A stretch of DNA of 64,000 bases. Origin: Euryodendron excelsum (lineage: Eukaryota > Streptophyta > Magnoliopsida > Ericales > Pentaphylacaceae). Where the stretch lies: the NCBI GenBank assembly GCA_033060915.1, contig CM065381.1:2288001-2352000 (forward strand), read 5' to 3'. This document shows, piece by piece, positions 33,124-44,880 of this stretch; position 1 is the stretch's first letter; every line of letters begins with the position of its first letter. The notes beneath the pieces were generated by a model. It saw only the letters and a list, made by a program, of their open reading frames with translations, was not told the DNA's origin and searched no databases. A program made the position numbers and the translations under genes.

Positions 33124-34412
33124 TCTGTACAATATATTACAGTAATAGATTATGAGATTTTTGAGCATCAAAGTCTTGATCTATTTTTTTTAATTTTTTA
33201 AATTTAAATAATATAACAATATAAATATCATAAAATCATTGGTTATCTAATTAAAATGGTAGTATTTTTGAATTGCCACACTTCAAATATGAAAACTTTA
33301 GAAGTTATTAAAGATAAAAATATATTACAACTAAACATGTCAGGGATTATTTGTAATCAATATAGTAAATCGAACAATCTATTCAAATTCCTCTATGTAA
33401 TGCTCTTTTCGAAGTAATTTAACTTTTTAAAATTTTTATATATTTGTGATTTTTTTTTTGTGGGTTAGATTTATCCAAACCTAATAAAGATGACATTAAG
33501 GAAGATTAATAAGCTTATAAAATAATGATTAAGGAAGAAGATAAATAACTTTTAATTTGTCCATTATAATTATTTTAGTGTATGTCACTATATACTTAAG
33601 ATCCAGTATATTAGCATAAGTATGGTTTCATTTTAATGAACTCACAACATATAATCCTTTAAATAATAAAAATTAAAATAAGTATGAAAAAAGTTAATGA
33701 TCTTTCATTGTTAGGAACAACTAACGAATCACTTATTCATTTCAATTGTATGAATCTATTTGGTTATATTAAATAATTACCCAAAAAAAGAGGAAAAACA
33801 GAAAAAATAAATACAAAATTTGAATCACATAAAATATACTAACTTTTTATTAAATAGTTTTCCAAACAAACATTACTTAAGTATGGAATTAAAAGATTTT
33901 TCTATATTTATTTAATTAACTTATGGAAATTCAATTGACTTTCTTTCATTGTTAATTTATATTTTTTTCAAAAAATTAAGTGTAATAAACATTGCTTTAT
34001 TAATTTGAATCACTATTTCTTGATAGATATTAGACATATATTTTCGTATCTTTTTTTTACTAATTAATTTATAGCTATTTCTTAATCCTGAATATAACTT
34101 AATAAACTTTTTTGTTTAAATTTATTAATGTATTTACTTCCAATAAATAAAATATATATTAAAGTGTAACTTTATAGTTTGTACATAAATTATTTTTTCT
34201 ATATTTTATTTCTCTTTCTGACTATTATAGTAGAGAAAATATTATTAACATGTTTAGTCAAGACGGAAGTTAATTATCTTATAGATGCTATATCGTGTAA
34301 TATCATATTTTAAATACATGATAATATAACTCTTTGTTTGTAAAAAATTAGTTAAAAAATCGACTTATAATTCTATATTTATGATCAGTGCAAAGCACGG
34401 GTTCACCGCTAG
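33124..34412 (+). mobile_element. Non-autonomous Helitron (1.29 kb)
   Basis: The 5' end is A|TCTGTACAATATATTAC; the 3' end has the hairpin GTGC-AAA-GCAC (34388-34398) ten bases before CTAG, followed by T. Insertion between A and T, a TC start and a hairpin plus CTAG end are the Helitron signature. The paralogous unit 2 (about 36100-36140) aligns across the junction without this segment, so it acts as an empty site. No Rep/helicase coding is present; the body is very AT-rich. Confidence 0.65.
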
Positions 34413-35384
34413 TAGTGAAATATTGTATTGGGTGCTTAGTTTGGGATACTGAGGTGCACGTACATATTATTATTGTAAATTATGTTATTTACTTCTTTGT
34501 TAAAGCGACAAAAAAAAAAGAAAAGAAAAGAAAGGCTCAAATCTATGGCTGAAATGCCAGAGAAAGCACTTTCCCTTCTAGATTTGAAGGAATTAAGCAG
34601 GATATCACCAAGCACTGAACTAGGTAAGCAAAGAATTTCAACTTTCCTCCAATGTCTCAGGTTGAAAATCTCTTAGATCAACTCGTTGGGATCACCATAG
34701 GATCTTTGATTTGGTAATTACCAATTTGTGATGGATGAGAGAATTGAACAGGCCGAAAATTAGTTGAAATGAGTACAAATTAACTCAGACATTGGTTGGC
34801 AAAAACAAAAAAATAATTCCAACTTCCCAATGAATAGGAGGAACTGGCACACGGATTGAAATTCCTGTATAAATACTTGAATTCAAGTTTCCAAGTTCTC
34901 CTCTTCGAAGTATTTCGAAAATATTGCTGTTTGGCAGCACACGACAATCCTACAGCATGATTTTTGTGGAATTAACAGTAGCAAAGTTCAAGTTATCTTA
35001 TGACTTGATAGATCCAGACGAAGAGAGGTTGTGTAATTAAAGAGAAGTATCGGAAATGCCATCTGAGCAATGTTGTTAATTGCTGTTATGTATTGAATTA
35101 GTTGAGGGACGGACACAACATATTTACATTACAGCAAAACTCAACCTTCGTTTTGATGTCAGAACATATTTACATCACTACAATCCACTTAGGTACTACC
35201 GATGTACATGAAATAACACTTTCTTCTTTTTGGTTTTTTTAAACAACCTTGAATTTGTCTAATCCATTCTATGCTTGATTCTAACAAAATTTAACCATTT
35301 TTATGGTTTTTTCATTTTTGAATGTCCCTTTTGACATTCTTTCAAATCCTTCTTTAAGTATTGTTGGTTTCTAATTCGAAGGCT

Positions 35385-35980
35385 AAAAGTATTGTAGTGC
35401 GGGCTGAGGTAAGTCAAAACATTCTGACCATATTTGTTTTAGAGGATATAGGCAACATGATTAAATTATTAATCTCGTGTTCAATTTTATCCCGCATTTA
35501 CTTTCATTAAAGAGGGTCAGGATATCTAATCTGAAGGGACATTACTTATTCCGCATTTGCTTCTACGAAAGATTGGCATAACTATTATGGAAGGGTCTTT
35601 TACCCTACATACATGATAATATATAATTTGATGGTGGGGGGTGGGATAATTTAACGTGGGAATTTAAATTTGAATGTCAAATTATAAAATTACCCTATGA
35701 GGTATTAGTAATACCAAAACTAATTGTCGCAGGATTAATTATCCCTTATCCCGCCTTATCCCATCCCACACAACAAACATATAGTCCGAGGAATTGCTGG
35801 GAGAAAGCAAGGGAAGCAAAGGCAGCAGTTGAGGAAAAGGGGAGAGAGAGCTGATAAGAAGAGAAGGTCCAAACGAGAAACATCCTAATAAGCATTTTAC
35901 AGTCCCACACAGCAAAGAAAGTGGGTGGGATTGCTTACCAAACCAAATAGTGTGTGTCCCACCAGTTCCTATTATTGTCC
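35385..35980 (+). pseudogene. Duplicated last exon of the ORP gene, interrupted
   Basis: AGTATTGTAGTGCGGGCTGA and GGGAGAAAGCAAGGGAAGCA match the start and middle of the functional last exon at 32727-32981. Between them (about 35434-35793) sits a MITE. Later there are a frame-breaking insertion in the GGGGAGAGAGAGCTGA region and stop codons, yet ATTTTACAGTCCCACACAGC and GTCCCACCAGTTCCTATTAT still align with the end of the gene. No other ORP exon is copied, so this is a partial segmental duplicate rather than a retrocopy. Confidence 0.85.
35434..35793. mobile_element. MITE inserted in the duplicated ORP exon
   Basis: It begins CCATATTTGTTTTAGAGG and ends AACAAACATATAGTC, imperfect inverted ends. 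Inside are repeated GGATAATT/TTATCCC motifs resembling the Tourist-like element at 59845-60316. Its limits are well defined because the flanking exon halves join when it is removed. Confidence 0.6.
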
Positions 35981-36302
35981 TTGTTTCTTCTATTTTTAAT
36001 ATATACTTGCAGACAAGGTGTTGGTCACCAAAGAAAAGTAATCTAGTGTCTCATTCTTATCTATATCCTATCTACTTAAGAAATTTTCATTTTATTTGTA
36101 GCTGTCCAAATTCACCTGTAAAATAATTCAACTGTAAGTGCTCGGTTTGGGAGGATTTTGTTTTTTAGTTTGATTAATTCTTTTTTTTATCATTTGTGTC
36201 CAATGCTGATGGAGTATATACCAAGACAGCCACCCACGCCACCCCGGCTAGATGGTTGGGGAAAAAGTGTCTCATATTTTGTGCTCCACCGTTTGCTCAT
36301 GT

Positions 36303-36513
36303 TATGTTTGGATCTTAAATTTATGGAGGAAAAAAAAATTAAGAAAACAAAAAGAAATAAAAGAGGCTAAATTTAGCTAAATTTATTTATAGTAGTTGGA
36401 TTAAACAAATAAGAAGAAAATAAATAGGCATATATCAAAAAAAAAAATATTTTTGTTTGTTTGAGTACACATCAAAAACAAATAAATGATTTCAAATCAA
36501 AGATCTAAACATA
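36303..36513. mobile_element. MITE with CTATGTTTGGATCTT ends
   Basis: The left end TATGTTTGGATCTTAAATTT is matched by AAAGATCTAAACATA at the right in inverted orientation. A related copy is in ORP intron 6 and partial relatives lie near 8811-8965 and 38775-39060. About 210 bp, no coding. Confidence 0.6.
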
Positions 36514-37264
36514 GTATTGAGAGTAAAATTTTTGAGAAACCAGTGTTCTAGTAAAAGTCAGACTACATTAAGCTAAACGTGCTTGCGCACTAATCTATGG
36601 AATTAAAGAAAATTTCAGTTATCTAATCAGGAGGGAGAACTAACATGAGGTAAATGACAATTGTACATCACAAAGTGAATTCATTTTATGCATGTTTGAA
36701 CTCCAATTTCCTCCCTATCCAAAAAAAAAAAAAAAAAAAATCCAATTTCCAAGTTCTCCCATTTGAACCAATTTAGAAATGTTGTTTGGCAACACAAAGA
36801 ATGAATTTTGGTGGAATTATTAATTGTGGCACAGATTATGGGGTCTTGTGGCCTCATAGGTTCTGATGATGAGAGGTAACAAGTTAACAACTATGTAAGA
36901 GAAGTAACCTAGAATTCGTTTGACTGAGCAATGTAATTCCCAGTTACATAACTAAGTTGTAACCGTTGGAAATAGTAACTTGGAGATCTCTAGCAACTTG
37001 GGATTTCTATGAACCTTGCCTAAAGAAAACTTAGGATTTCCAGGACTGGGGTGATCTTGGGATTCAAATGATAAAACAAGCAAATAATGTTGTAAATACC
37101 AATAGCAGAAATCCAAACTACCAAAGAGTGACTTGGCAGTGATCGGCTAGTACTTATATTAAGCATGAAATCTAATGTTCACGCTATAGCCAGTTAACAT
37201 TTATAGGATGCATAAAATTTATATGAGTAGTATGAACGGTAACCTTGCACTAGTTGGAGAGTGG

Positions 37265-37436
37265 TTTGGTCGAAAGTTTAGACATTTTACAGCAAAAATA
37301 CAAAAAAAAAAAAAAATGCTATCACTACATACATTACTATTACATGACTGCCTCACTCCCATCCCATTTTGAAGTCCCCAAATGCTTTTCTTGTAAATCC
37401 CATTCTCTTCTTCGATTAAACAAATCTCAAATCCCA
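37265..37436 (-). pseudogene. Duplicated 3' tail of the DUF4228 gene
   Basis: On the minus strand the last 26 codons and stop of the DUF4228 gene recur here in an open frame: FNRRREWDLQEKHLGTSKW, ending in SEAVM and TAA, against FNRRTESDLQEKHLEIPKW, ending in SEVVM. The 3' flank is copied too (a poly-A tract, and AGACATTTTACAGC against AGACACCTTGTAGAGG). Nothing upstream of the Phe-Asn-Arg-Arg is copied, and the sequence before it is non-coding. A truncated duplicate without function of its own. Confidence 0.85.
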
Positions 37437-37628
37437 TTTTTTTCTTGAGATATTAAATAAATCTCAAAAAGGCATGAGATTTACATGATTCATATTAACA
37501 ATAAGCATGTACGAGCTCAAAGAAATAATCGGTCCAAGGCTAGACACCTTGTAGAGGAAAAAAAAAAAAACAATAAGAAATCCCCATAGAGAAGCTGAGT
37601 GTTCAGATTTCTATCCCAACATACATTG

Positions 37629-38231
37629 CTACATCACTACTTCACTCTCATCCCATTTTGGAATCTCCAAATGCTTTTCTTGCAAATCCGATTCAGTTCT
37701 CCGATTAAACGACCTCTCTCTAATGGTGTCCAAGATCGGCTTCCATGACTGCCCTGCCTTAGATGACCTTTGCAAACCATATGCCACCAAACTGCTTTCA
37801 GGCTCCACTCCGATGGGCTGCCCGCCGGAATACCTGTTAGGACTTCTAGCCGGTGAGCCCCACTTCGGGCTGGAGCCGGAGACAGGATTTCTTAGGGGTG
37901 ACATAGTTTGGGACTGGCCAGATTTTGCAATCCTGGTGAGCTTTCTTGCCACAGAGGCCAAGTCCACTGGAGAGACATCAGATTGGATTGTTGAGTATGG
38001 TAGCAAGAAGTAAACATGGCCCGGTTCGAGTCGAGTAGTGGGCTTGAGTTGCTTCGAGCCACCGGATACAAGTTGAGTCGGCGTGCACACGAAATGCCTC
38101 GGTGGCTTGCCGGTGACTTCGCCCACCGTGATAGGGTAGTGAAAGTCCTCCACGTAGCCATTCAGGTGTACCACACGAATGGTACTCTTGAATAATGTAG
38201 ATGATGACCTGCGAGAGAAACTACAACCCAT
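37629..38231 (-). CDS. DUF4228 (PADRE) domain protein, 200 aa
   Basis: Small single-exon plant protein. It starts MGCSFSRRSSS: Gly2 and Cys3 are in a good context for N-myristoylation and S-acylation, so it is probably membrane-anchored. Residues about 18-85 carry the family core: IRVVHLNGYVEDF, then the P..VGEVTGKPPRHFVCTP segment, then LEPGHVYFLLP. The middle is Ser/Pro/Gly-rich. The C-terminus (FNRRTESDLQEKHLEIPKW, ending VVM) is conserved enough to be recognised in a nearby partial copy. Family members are commonly stress- or pathogen-responsive, but their molecular role is unknown. The gene is convergent with the ORP gene. The start is the first ATG of an uninterrupted frame, and its MGC context supports it. 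Confidence 0.9.
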   Translation of the reverse strand: MGCSFSRRSSSTLFKSTIRVVHLNGYVEDFHYPITVGEVTGKPPRHFVCTPTQLVSGGSKQLKPTTRLEPGHVYFLLPYSTIQSDVSPVDLASVARKLTRIAKSGQSQTMSPLRNPVSGSSPKWGSPARSPNRYSGGQPIGVEPESSLVAYGLQRSSKAGQSWKPILDTIRERSFNRRTESDLQEKHLEIPKWDESEVVM

Positions 38232-38301
38232 ACTGTATTTCTTTTAGATCTCTAATGGAAAGAAGCTTGGAATAGATATTTGTATATATGTACACACACA
38301 T

Positions 38302-38317
38302 ATATGTATATATATGA
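38302..38317 (-). promoter_or_regulatory. Candidate TATA box of the DUF4228 gene
   Basis: On the minus strand CATATATATACATATA lies about 70-85 bases before the ATG. That would give a short leader, common for this gene type. It is embedded in a TA/CA-rich microsatellite, so it may be fortuitous. Confidence 0.4.
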
Positions 38318-38519
38318 GACCCACAAAAGACTTTGTTGGCATTTGTCTTGAACATGAACAAGAAGTTACAGGACCTACAACCCCTGTAGACAATGGCTGG
38401 CCAACTGCTTTCGTGTCTTACTCTAAACTCAGCGAGTATTAGATACATCGAGATCCATGCACCTTTCCCTAGGCACCCGTTTTGGTGGACCATTGTATGG
38501 ACTCAGCTGACCAATTTTG

Positions 38520-40560
38520 AATCGGTCAGGCCGTGGGGTTGGGTGTTGGAGACGTAGACAATTGTTTTTTTTACTCCCTCCACTTCGAGCAAAGTGACTA
38601 TTTATACGAAATTTATAAATTTTATATATTACATAATTAATAATTGATAAGATGTGAGTAGAAATTAAATTTGAGACATCATGTCTAAATATGAAGACCA
38701 GTCGAATCTTGGGCCTTCAATTCTAGTTGGAAAACTGAAGATGTAACCATTGGTATTTACTAAATACTATTAACTTATGATATGTTTGGATGGTAAATTT
38801 GTTCAGAAAAATAAAATAGAAATGAAACCACATGTATTCATTTATTTTTCATAAGTAACTAAAACAAAAAAATTAGAATTTTGTTTTGGAGAAATGACTA
38901 TTCATTTCTTCTCATTTTTCTAGCTCAAACAAAACAACAAAAAAAAAAGTTTAGATTTTTAAGAAATGACTATAAATTTTCTTCACATTTTTCTAGCTCA
39001 ACCAAACAAAAATAAAAAGTTTAACTTCTTTCCCAACATTTTCATTTCTCATTTTTTTATTATTTTATCTTATATAACAAATCCAATAACAAAAATATTT
39101 CTTATTCCAATGAAGTTTGATGAATTTTTGAGAAATGGTGTAACAATTCTTTGGGTGAAGTTTTTCACCCAGTTTATGCAAAGTTGTCAAATTGCTAAAT
39201 TTATCTCAAATCTAGGTTCGTAAACATTTCATATTTGGGATTCTACCAATTATTTTCCTCATTTTCCCATGTTTGATTGCCCATGATTGTGTAAAACCTT
39301 TTACATGTAAATTTATTTTCAGAAAATCATAGTAAAATGACTTAAGGATCTAAAATTGGCAAATTGTTTTCCCAGATCTCTTGCTCATCCTCATATGCCT
39401 TCAAATATATACTTATTACGCTTGCCTTTTGAGCGCGACTCCGACAAGCCAGACTAGCTCCTCTCTGTGGCAATCTATAAGTCCGAGGTCGGATATCTAC
39501 AAAGCCCACTTCTATGAATTCGTCGTTGCCATTGACGAACTTCGAGATCGTCCACGTCGGCAAGCATTCTACATGTTCTACTATTCTCTGCATCAAATTT
39601 TAAAACGAAAGACGATGATTTTGGCCCATTCTTTGATAGAATATAAAGTGGTTTAAGCCTAAATTGATTGTGTCTAAGCTTAATTTCATCGTCTTTTGAC
39701 TACTCCCCGTGCTGGTGTTGGAGTCCAACCTGTGTAACTACTCCATGGTTTGGTTTCAATCAGAAGCTAAGACTCCACTTTATTGTGCGTTAACTGTTTG
39801 ATAAAGTGCATCAACCAAGCAACATTTTATTTCTTTGCTTTATTAACATAGTACTGGGTGGTTAATTTGGGGACTTTGAATTAGAAATCTGTTGCATATT
39901 GCTAATCTTTGATTTGAGTTGAATGATGATATGCTTATAACTTCTTAGATGAAATGCTTGTTTGAGTCGTGTGTGTCAAAAGTTGAAGCATGGTGCTACA
40001 TTTGGTTAGAAATCTTTCACCACAAAAAATTTTCATTTAGTAGTCAAACACCAAAAAATATAAATAATGTAATCATTTTACCCATAAAATAATTTACATG
40101 AAAATTATTTTTTTGATAAAATATTTTATGTCAAATCAAACGGAACTTTAGTAGAAAAGTACGAAGAGTTACCAATTTAATATTCTGGCATAATTTTTTA
40201 TTTTATCATGAAAGAATTGCCCTTTAATCTCACTTTTTAAAAATAAATGCTTGGGTTAGTTCATGGATTTGGTGATGGAAATTATAAAAAAAATGCAAAG
40301 AAAATCAGTTTTCTTGTTTGGTTACCATGAAAAATGAGGGGAAAATAAACGGGAGAAATTTTTTACTTGTAGATATAATTATTCTTCATTTCTTACCATT
40401 GCTAGGAACATTTTTTTAATATTTTCATTTAGTTAGCTAGAGAAAATACAAAGGAAAATACTAAAACCAAACCAAAACCATGGAATTGCCAATTTTCTAT
40501 ATTAATGCCATTACAATAGATCCAAGCTCAAACTATCAACTTCACATTTAAGGCAGAACC
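38520..40560. repeat. AT-rich stretch with several small foldback relics
   Basis: At 38775-39060 two AAATGACTAT...TTTTTCTAGCTCAA units follow each other. At 40000-40155 TTTGGTTAGAAATCTTTCAC faces TCAAATCAAACGGAACTTT. At 40240-40450 another GAAAATAAACGGG-type unit occurs. All are short non-coding DNA-element relics without firm ends. Confidence 0.4.
39342..39596 (-). pseudogene. Unrecognised coding-like fragment
   Basis: A block of higher GC in AT-rich DNA gives an 84-codon frame containing CLPTWTISKFVNGNDEFIEV and FVDIRPRTYRLPQRGASLAC. Composition looks exonic and the frame ends at the composition change on both sides. I do not recognise the family. It could be a captured or translocated exon, or chance. 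Confidence 0.3.
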
Positions 40561-42200
40561 GGCAGTGAGGTATGCCATCAAGTGAAAGACAAAAGTTGAT
40601 GGGAACTTGACAGACCAAAGGAGGACTTTCTCTCGCATGGGGGCCAAAGGAAACAGAAGAAACTAGTACCTCAAAATGACCTGATATAAATAGGTTTTGT
40701 TTTATGTTAGCCTATTTGGGTGTAGCTTATTTAGGTAGTAGTTTTTTCTTTTTTTTAGTAATTTTTTAATTGAAAATTAAAATTTTTTTTATACTATTGT
40801 GTGGTTTTAAGTAGTGCGTACCCGTCATTAAAAAATAAGTTAAGTTTTACCGGAAAAAAGGTCACTGAAAAAAAGAAAAAGAAAACCTTTTCAGCTTTAT
40901 TAAAATAGTTTTTTTTAACAAAATTTAATATCTTGTTATGAGTCATTGTAATCAGACTGTCTACGTACATAATACATTAAATTAGAATTCAAACGTTTTG
41001 ACACGAAAGACATGACATATAAAAAAATAAAAAAATAAAGGAAAGGAACAAAGAAGATTACCTCCCAAGAAGAATCTGGAACCGTACAGAAGAGGAAGAG
41101 GAAAAAAGGGTTGAACTTGGCCGATGTAAAAGCATCCGCCGAAAACCCAAAAAAAAAAAATAATTTTTACACTACCACAACTTCCTTAAAAAAAAATTAT
41201 GATTCATAGCTATGACATTTTTTTTTAGAGTTAACCATTTTGTGATGTTACGGTACAAAATTTTCCAAATTATCTTGACATCCTTTTAGACTTGACACGT
41301 AATATAATCTAAGTACGAATGATATGTGAGAACAAAAACTGTTATAAGACTTTTGATTTTGTATTTTTTTTTTATTTAGGACATTTTTTTTAAACTCACA
41401 TTAAGAGAGAAAAAAGAAAATACAAATGTAGGCCTCTATAAAACTATTCAGTTTTTGCACACAAATGATTTGATAGGATCCAAATCCGCTGAATTTGGCC
41501 TCATCTTGTCCACCGAATTTTATTTCTTAGTGACTTGTCGACTTTCCGTGAATGGAACAATGGATGAGAATCTTAATCCGAAAATCATAATGGTTTAAGT
41601 GCTTTTCAAAAGCAAGATTTGAAATTAGGGGTTCGATTAATTTCAAACTAGGGGAGGACTGAGTAGAGGCTCAATGAAAATAATGACGTAACTAGATTTG
41701 CATTGGTAACCTAAAGATCCAATAGGCATTCCTCGATAGAGACTTGGATGAAGCATGCAATTGATATTGGAGACAATTTTATTTTTTCTTTTAGTCAAAT
41801 CCAAATGACACACACATGCACTAAGGGCCAAAGGAGCTTTTTTTTGTTTTTTGTTTTTAGTACGAAAACTAAAGAAAGAAGTCCAAAATTGAGTCATTTA
41901 AGAAAACTAGAGGCAATTAGCAAATGGAGTTAAAAAAAATTTTCTCAATTTAATTTTCTTAGTGGCCTCATTTTGAAAATGACACTTAAATTGTTAAAGA
42001 CTGCAAGGGGCCTACTCAAATTCAAAGAAACAACCAAACAAAGCCTTAACGTATCTCTCATGGAGCATCCATCGGATGGTAATTGAAGAATTGGAGTGGA
42101 TTAGTTGAAACTCGTCGAACACGTGCATGGTGCCATTGACACACAATGTCAAGGTCATCTTGAAAATTTGATATGTGGGCCTTTTGATGTTATGTATAAT
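40560..42200. other. No gene seen
   Basis: AT-rich intergenic sequence with homopolymer runs. No supportable feature. Confidence 0.5.
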
Positions 42201-42224
42201 GTAATTCTATATTAATTACACTTG

Positions 42225-42478
42225 TATAAAATTATTGACTAACAACTCGTCTAAAAGCTCAAGTTGTTAGAGAGATGAACAATTTAATTATTTATTTTCT
42301 TCACACGCTCCCTCACCATTAATCAAGCTCTTAATCATTCCCTTAAGAGTAGACGATGAGATTTGAACTGAGGACCTTTGTTTGTACTAATATCATATTG
42401 AATTGTTGATCACAATCTATCTAAAAGCTCAAGCGATTAAAGAGAGAAACAACTTAATTATTTATTTTCTTCACAACC
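42225..42478 (+). repeat. Direct repeat of about 75 bp, units about 185 bp apart
   Basis: Both 42240-42310 and 42420-42475 read TCTAAAAGCTCAAG, GAGA.GAA and CAACTTAATTATTTATTTTC / CAATTTAATTATTTATTTTC, ending TTCACA. Between them is GATGAGATTTGAACTGAGGA, a phrase resembling the complement of a tRNA B box. Probably part of a dispersed retroelement. Confidence 0.5.
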
Positions 42479-43013
42479 AAGGTAACTTTCCAAACACGCG
42501 ATGGGTAGAATTTTCCCACCCCCTTCTTGTCCCACTTAAACTAATTGATTCAGGTTCGGAGGGTTAAATTCACATAAAGTCTCAAAATAAAAATAAAATT
42601 TTAAAATATAAATAATACAAATTATACAATCATAGACGTAATATAAAATTGAGAAAGTTTATTTGTATATGCAAATGGTATTTTTCTATTATGAAAATAT
42701 AATAGGGTATTTAGAGTACTTCACAATATAATCGAGACCAACTCCACCCCCAACCCACTTCGGGTTATGTTTTTGTTTCCGTAACTCATCCCTAATCCAT
42801 TGAATCATACCCCAAACCCGTAGTATTAAAGGTTGAAAAAAGCAAAGTTCAAATTTTTTGGATCAAATTGGTGCAACCGTGTGAGGGCTGAGGTCCACGT
42901 GATAATTCATCACAAATATTAATTCGAATGATATTCAAGACGTGATTAGAAATATTTTATTATCAATTTAATGCGACTAAAGCTGGAATTACATACTTCT
43001 CAATACATATATA

Positions 43014-43300
43014 CTAGCTATAACCCACGCAATATACGTCAATCAATAACTTATGCATAAGATAGTTATTAATGAAAATGTTTATCAAATCAAGTTGCAA
43101 TAAAAACTGTTAGCTGGAATGTGTAATGAGGTGGGAAAAGAGAAACTGCTGATGTGGCTTTCTTAAATTTCAGGTTAAAGGCTCCCTCACCTGTGCACCT
43201 CCTCATGGTTCGACTCACCCAGCTAACTCTAACCTTCCAATAATTCACTAACTAAAATTGTATTCTTGATCCTTGGACAAAAAAGGAATATATATAGACA
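43014..43300 (-). mobile_element. Possible short Helitron (3' end clear)
   Basis: On the minus strand the end reads ACGTA-TAT-TGCGT (a 5-bp stem with one wobble), then GGGTTATAG, then CTAG followed by T. That is the Helitron 3' terminus. The 5' end is less sure; TCTATATATATTCC at about 43300 on the minus strand is the best candidate, giving about 285 bp. A GCCACATCAGC phrase inside is common in such elements. Confidence 0.45.
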
Positions 43301-43319
43301 ATTGGTCCCGAAAGTCCTC

Positions 43320-44880
43320 ATTTTATTGATATATATATATATATATGCAATAACGATTTTATAATCTAAATAGAAGACATGTTTTTTTTGCCTCGTGAAA
43401 TATTGCATATTATAATAAATGAATTATTAACTCGAATAACAGCTCACCTCTTTTGTGTGTGTACATGCTGAATCACCAATGAACTGGTCAAGGCTATTAT
43501 CCAAACTAATCCACTTATCAGACAAAATTTGGTACATTAGCATTGTGATATGTAAGAGTCACTATAAGGTAGTAGCCCAAAAATCTATCTTTTCAAATTT
43601 AGCCTTAATAGTTCCTATTATAACCTAATACATCAAGACATTGCACAGTTGGTAGAACTCTTAAGAACCTATAAGCCATACAACAATAACATTTCCATAA
43701 ATTTTGTTAGCTATTTAGGCAATTTTGAAATGTGGCATAAGAAATACAATCTTTTTTTTTTCCTTACCTGGGTGTTCGGGATTGTATGCTTCTCGATTAA
43801 TTTCGAAGCATGTGCTATGTAAATCAAATACCTTTAGAGTGACCTCAAATAATTAATAACACATAAGAGATTTAAATTTGAGACATTAGAAGGAGCTGAT
43901 CTAAGTTCCAAATTTCAACCTAACCCCATGGGGGTTTGCATAAGAAATACAATCACAACCCACAAATGTAGGTTGATGCACTTTCGAACCTGGTACTCAT
44001 GTACTATTGCATTATATTTCAATTCATTTAAAAGCCAACTGATTGACCACTGTTCAACTTTGCAGCTGATTATCAGAAACTGATGATGACAAGGAAAGAG
44101 ACCCAAAAGCACCACCAACACCGACTTAACTAGCCCCTTCCCCCTTCTCTCTCCCCCCCCACCCACCCCCCCCCCCCCAGTATATCTCTGTAAATTCAAG
44201 TTATCATAGAAGAAATTATAAACAACAAAAAAATTTGATTTCTTTGGGCGGACTGTGTTAGATATATGCATGTGTGTAGAAGGAGTTTAGCTTGAAACCG
44301 AGAGAGTGTGGTGGTTGGCAATGTTGTGAGGTGAGTTGTGGGAGCGTTCAGCAGTAGAGGTTGAGGGATAAAGGGAGTAGAAAGGAAAACAAATATTTGT
44401 GGGGGTACTGCTGTCTTTTTGATATTCTAAATTGTGAAAAATGTACCCCCAATTAACTGAAATTTTGAATGTAGAGGAGTGAGAGCCATGAGCCGCTACT
44501 TTGGCTAAAAAAATCTAGGTTTTAGTTTGATCGCCACCAGGAGAAGACTCAGTGTCACACAAAACAAGCATTAGGAAGGTTCGTAAATCAAAAAGTGTGA
44601 TTTACCCTTAAATTTTGAAAATTATTCTCCACTTTCAAAATTCAGATCCTCTAAAGTAAATTACGAAGTCAATGGTAAAGATAATGATTTCATTGGAATA
44701 ATCGTATATCCATGTATCATATAAGATGAACTATAGCTGACTGAACCCAAAGTTTAGATACTTGTAAATATTATTATGTGTTTTGAAGGTGTAAAAAGAA
44801 AAGTTCCTGACGAGAAAAAAAGGTGATTTTTTTGGCGTCACTCATCCAGTAGAGAATGCGAATATATATACTTTTTTGGT
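43320..44880. other. Intergenic, no gene seen; poly-C tract
   Basis: A run of C broken by single A residues occupies about 44153-44178. Short frames across it are Gly-rich artefacts. Nothing else supportable. Confidence 0.5.

Larger units (their letters stand above)
32727..36935 (+). repeat. Local tandem duplication of the ORP 3' end
   Basis: Unit 1 starts at the last ORP exon (32727) and unit 2 at about 35385. Exon, 3' flank and a downstream stretch (34860-35080 versus 36730-36930, sharing CCAAGTTCTCC and TGTTTGGCA-type blocks) can all be aligned. Each unit has since gained different insertions: a Helitron in unit 1, two MITEs in unit 2. The unit-2 exon is dead. Confidence 0.75.

Noticed and set aside
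37723..38013. A + strand frame opposite the DUF4228 gene
   Set aside because: It is the antisense shadow of a well-supported minus-strand gene.
43915..44271. A Gly-rich 118-codon minus-strand frame
   Set aside because: The Gly run is the translation of a poly-C tract; no domain and no conserved context.
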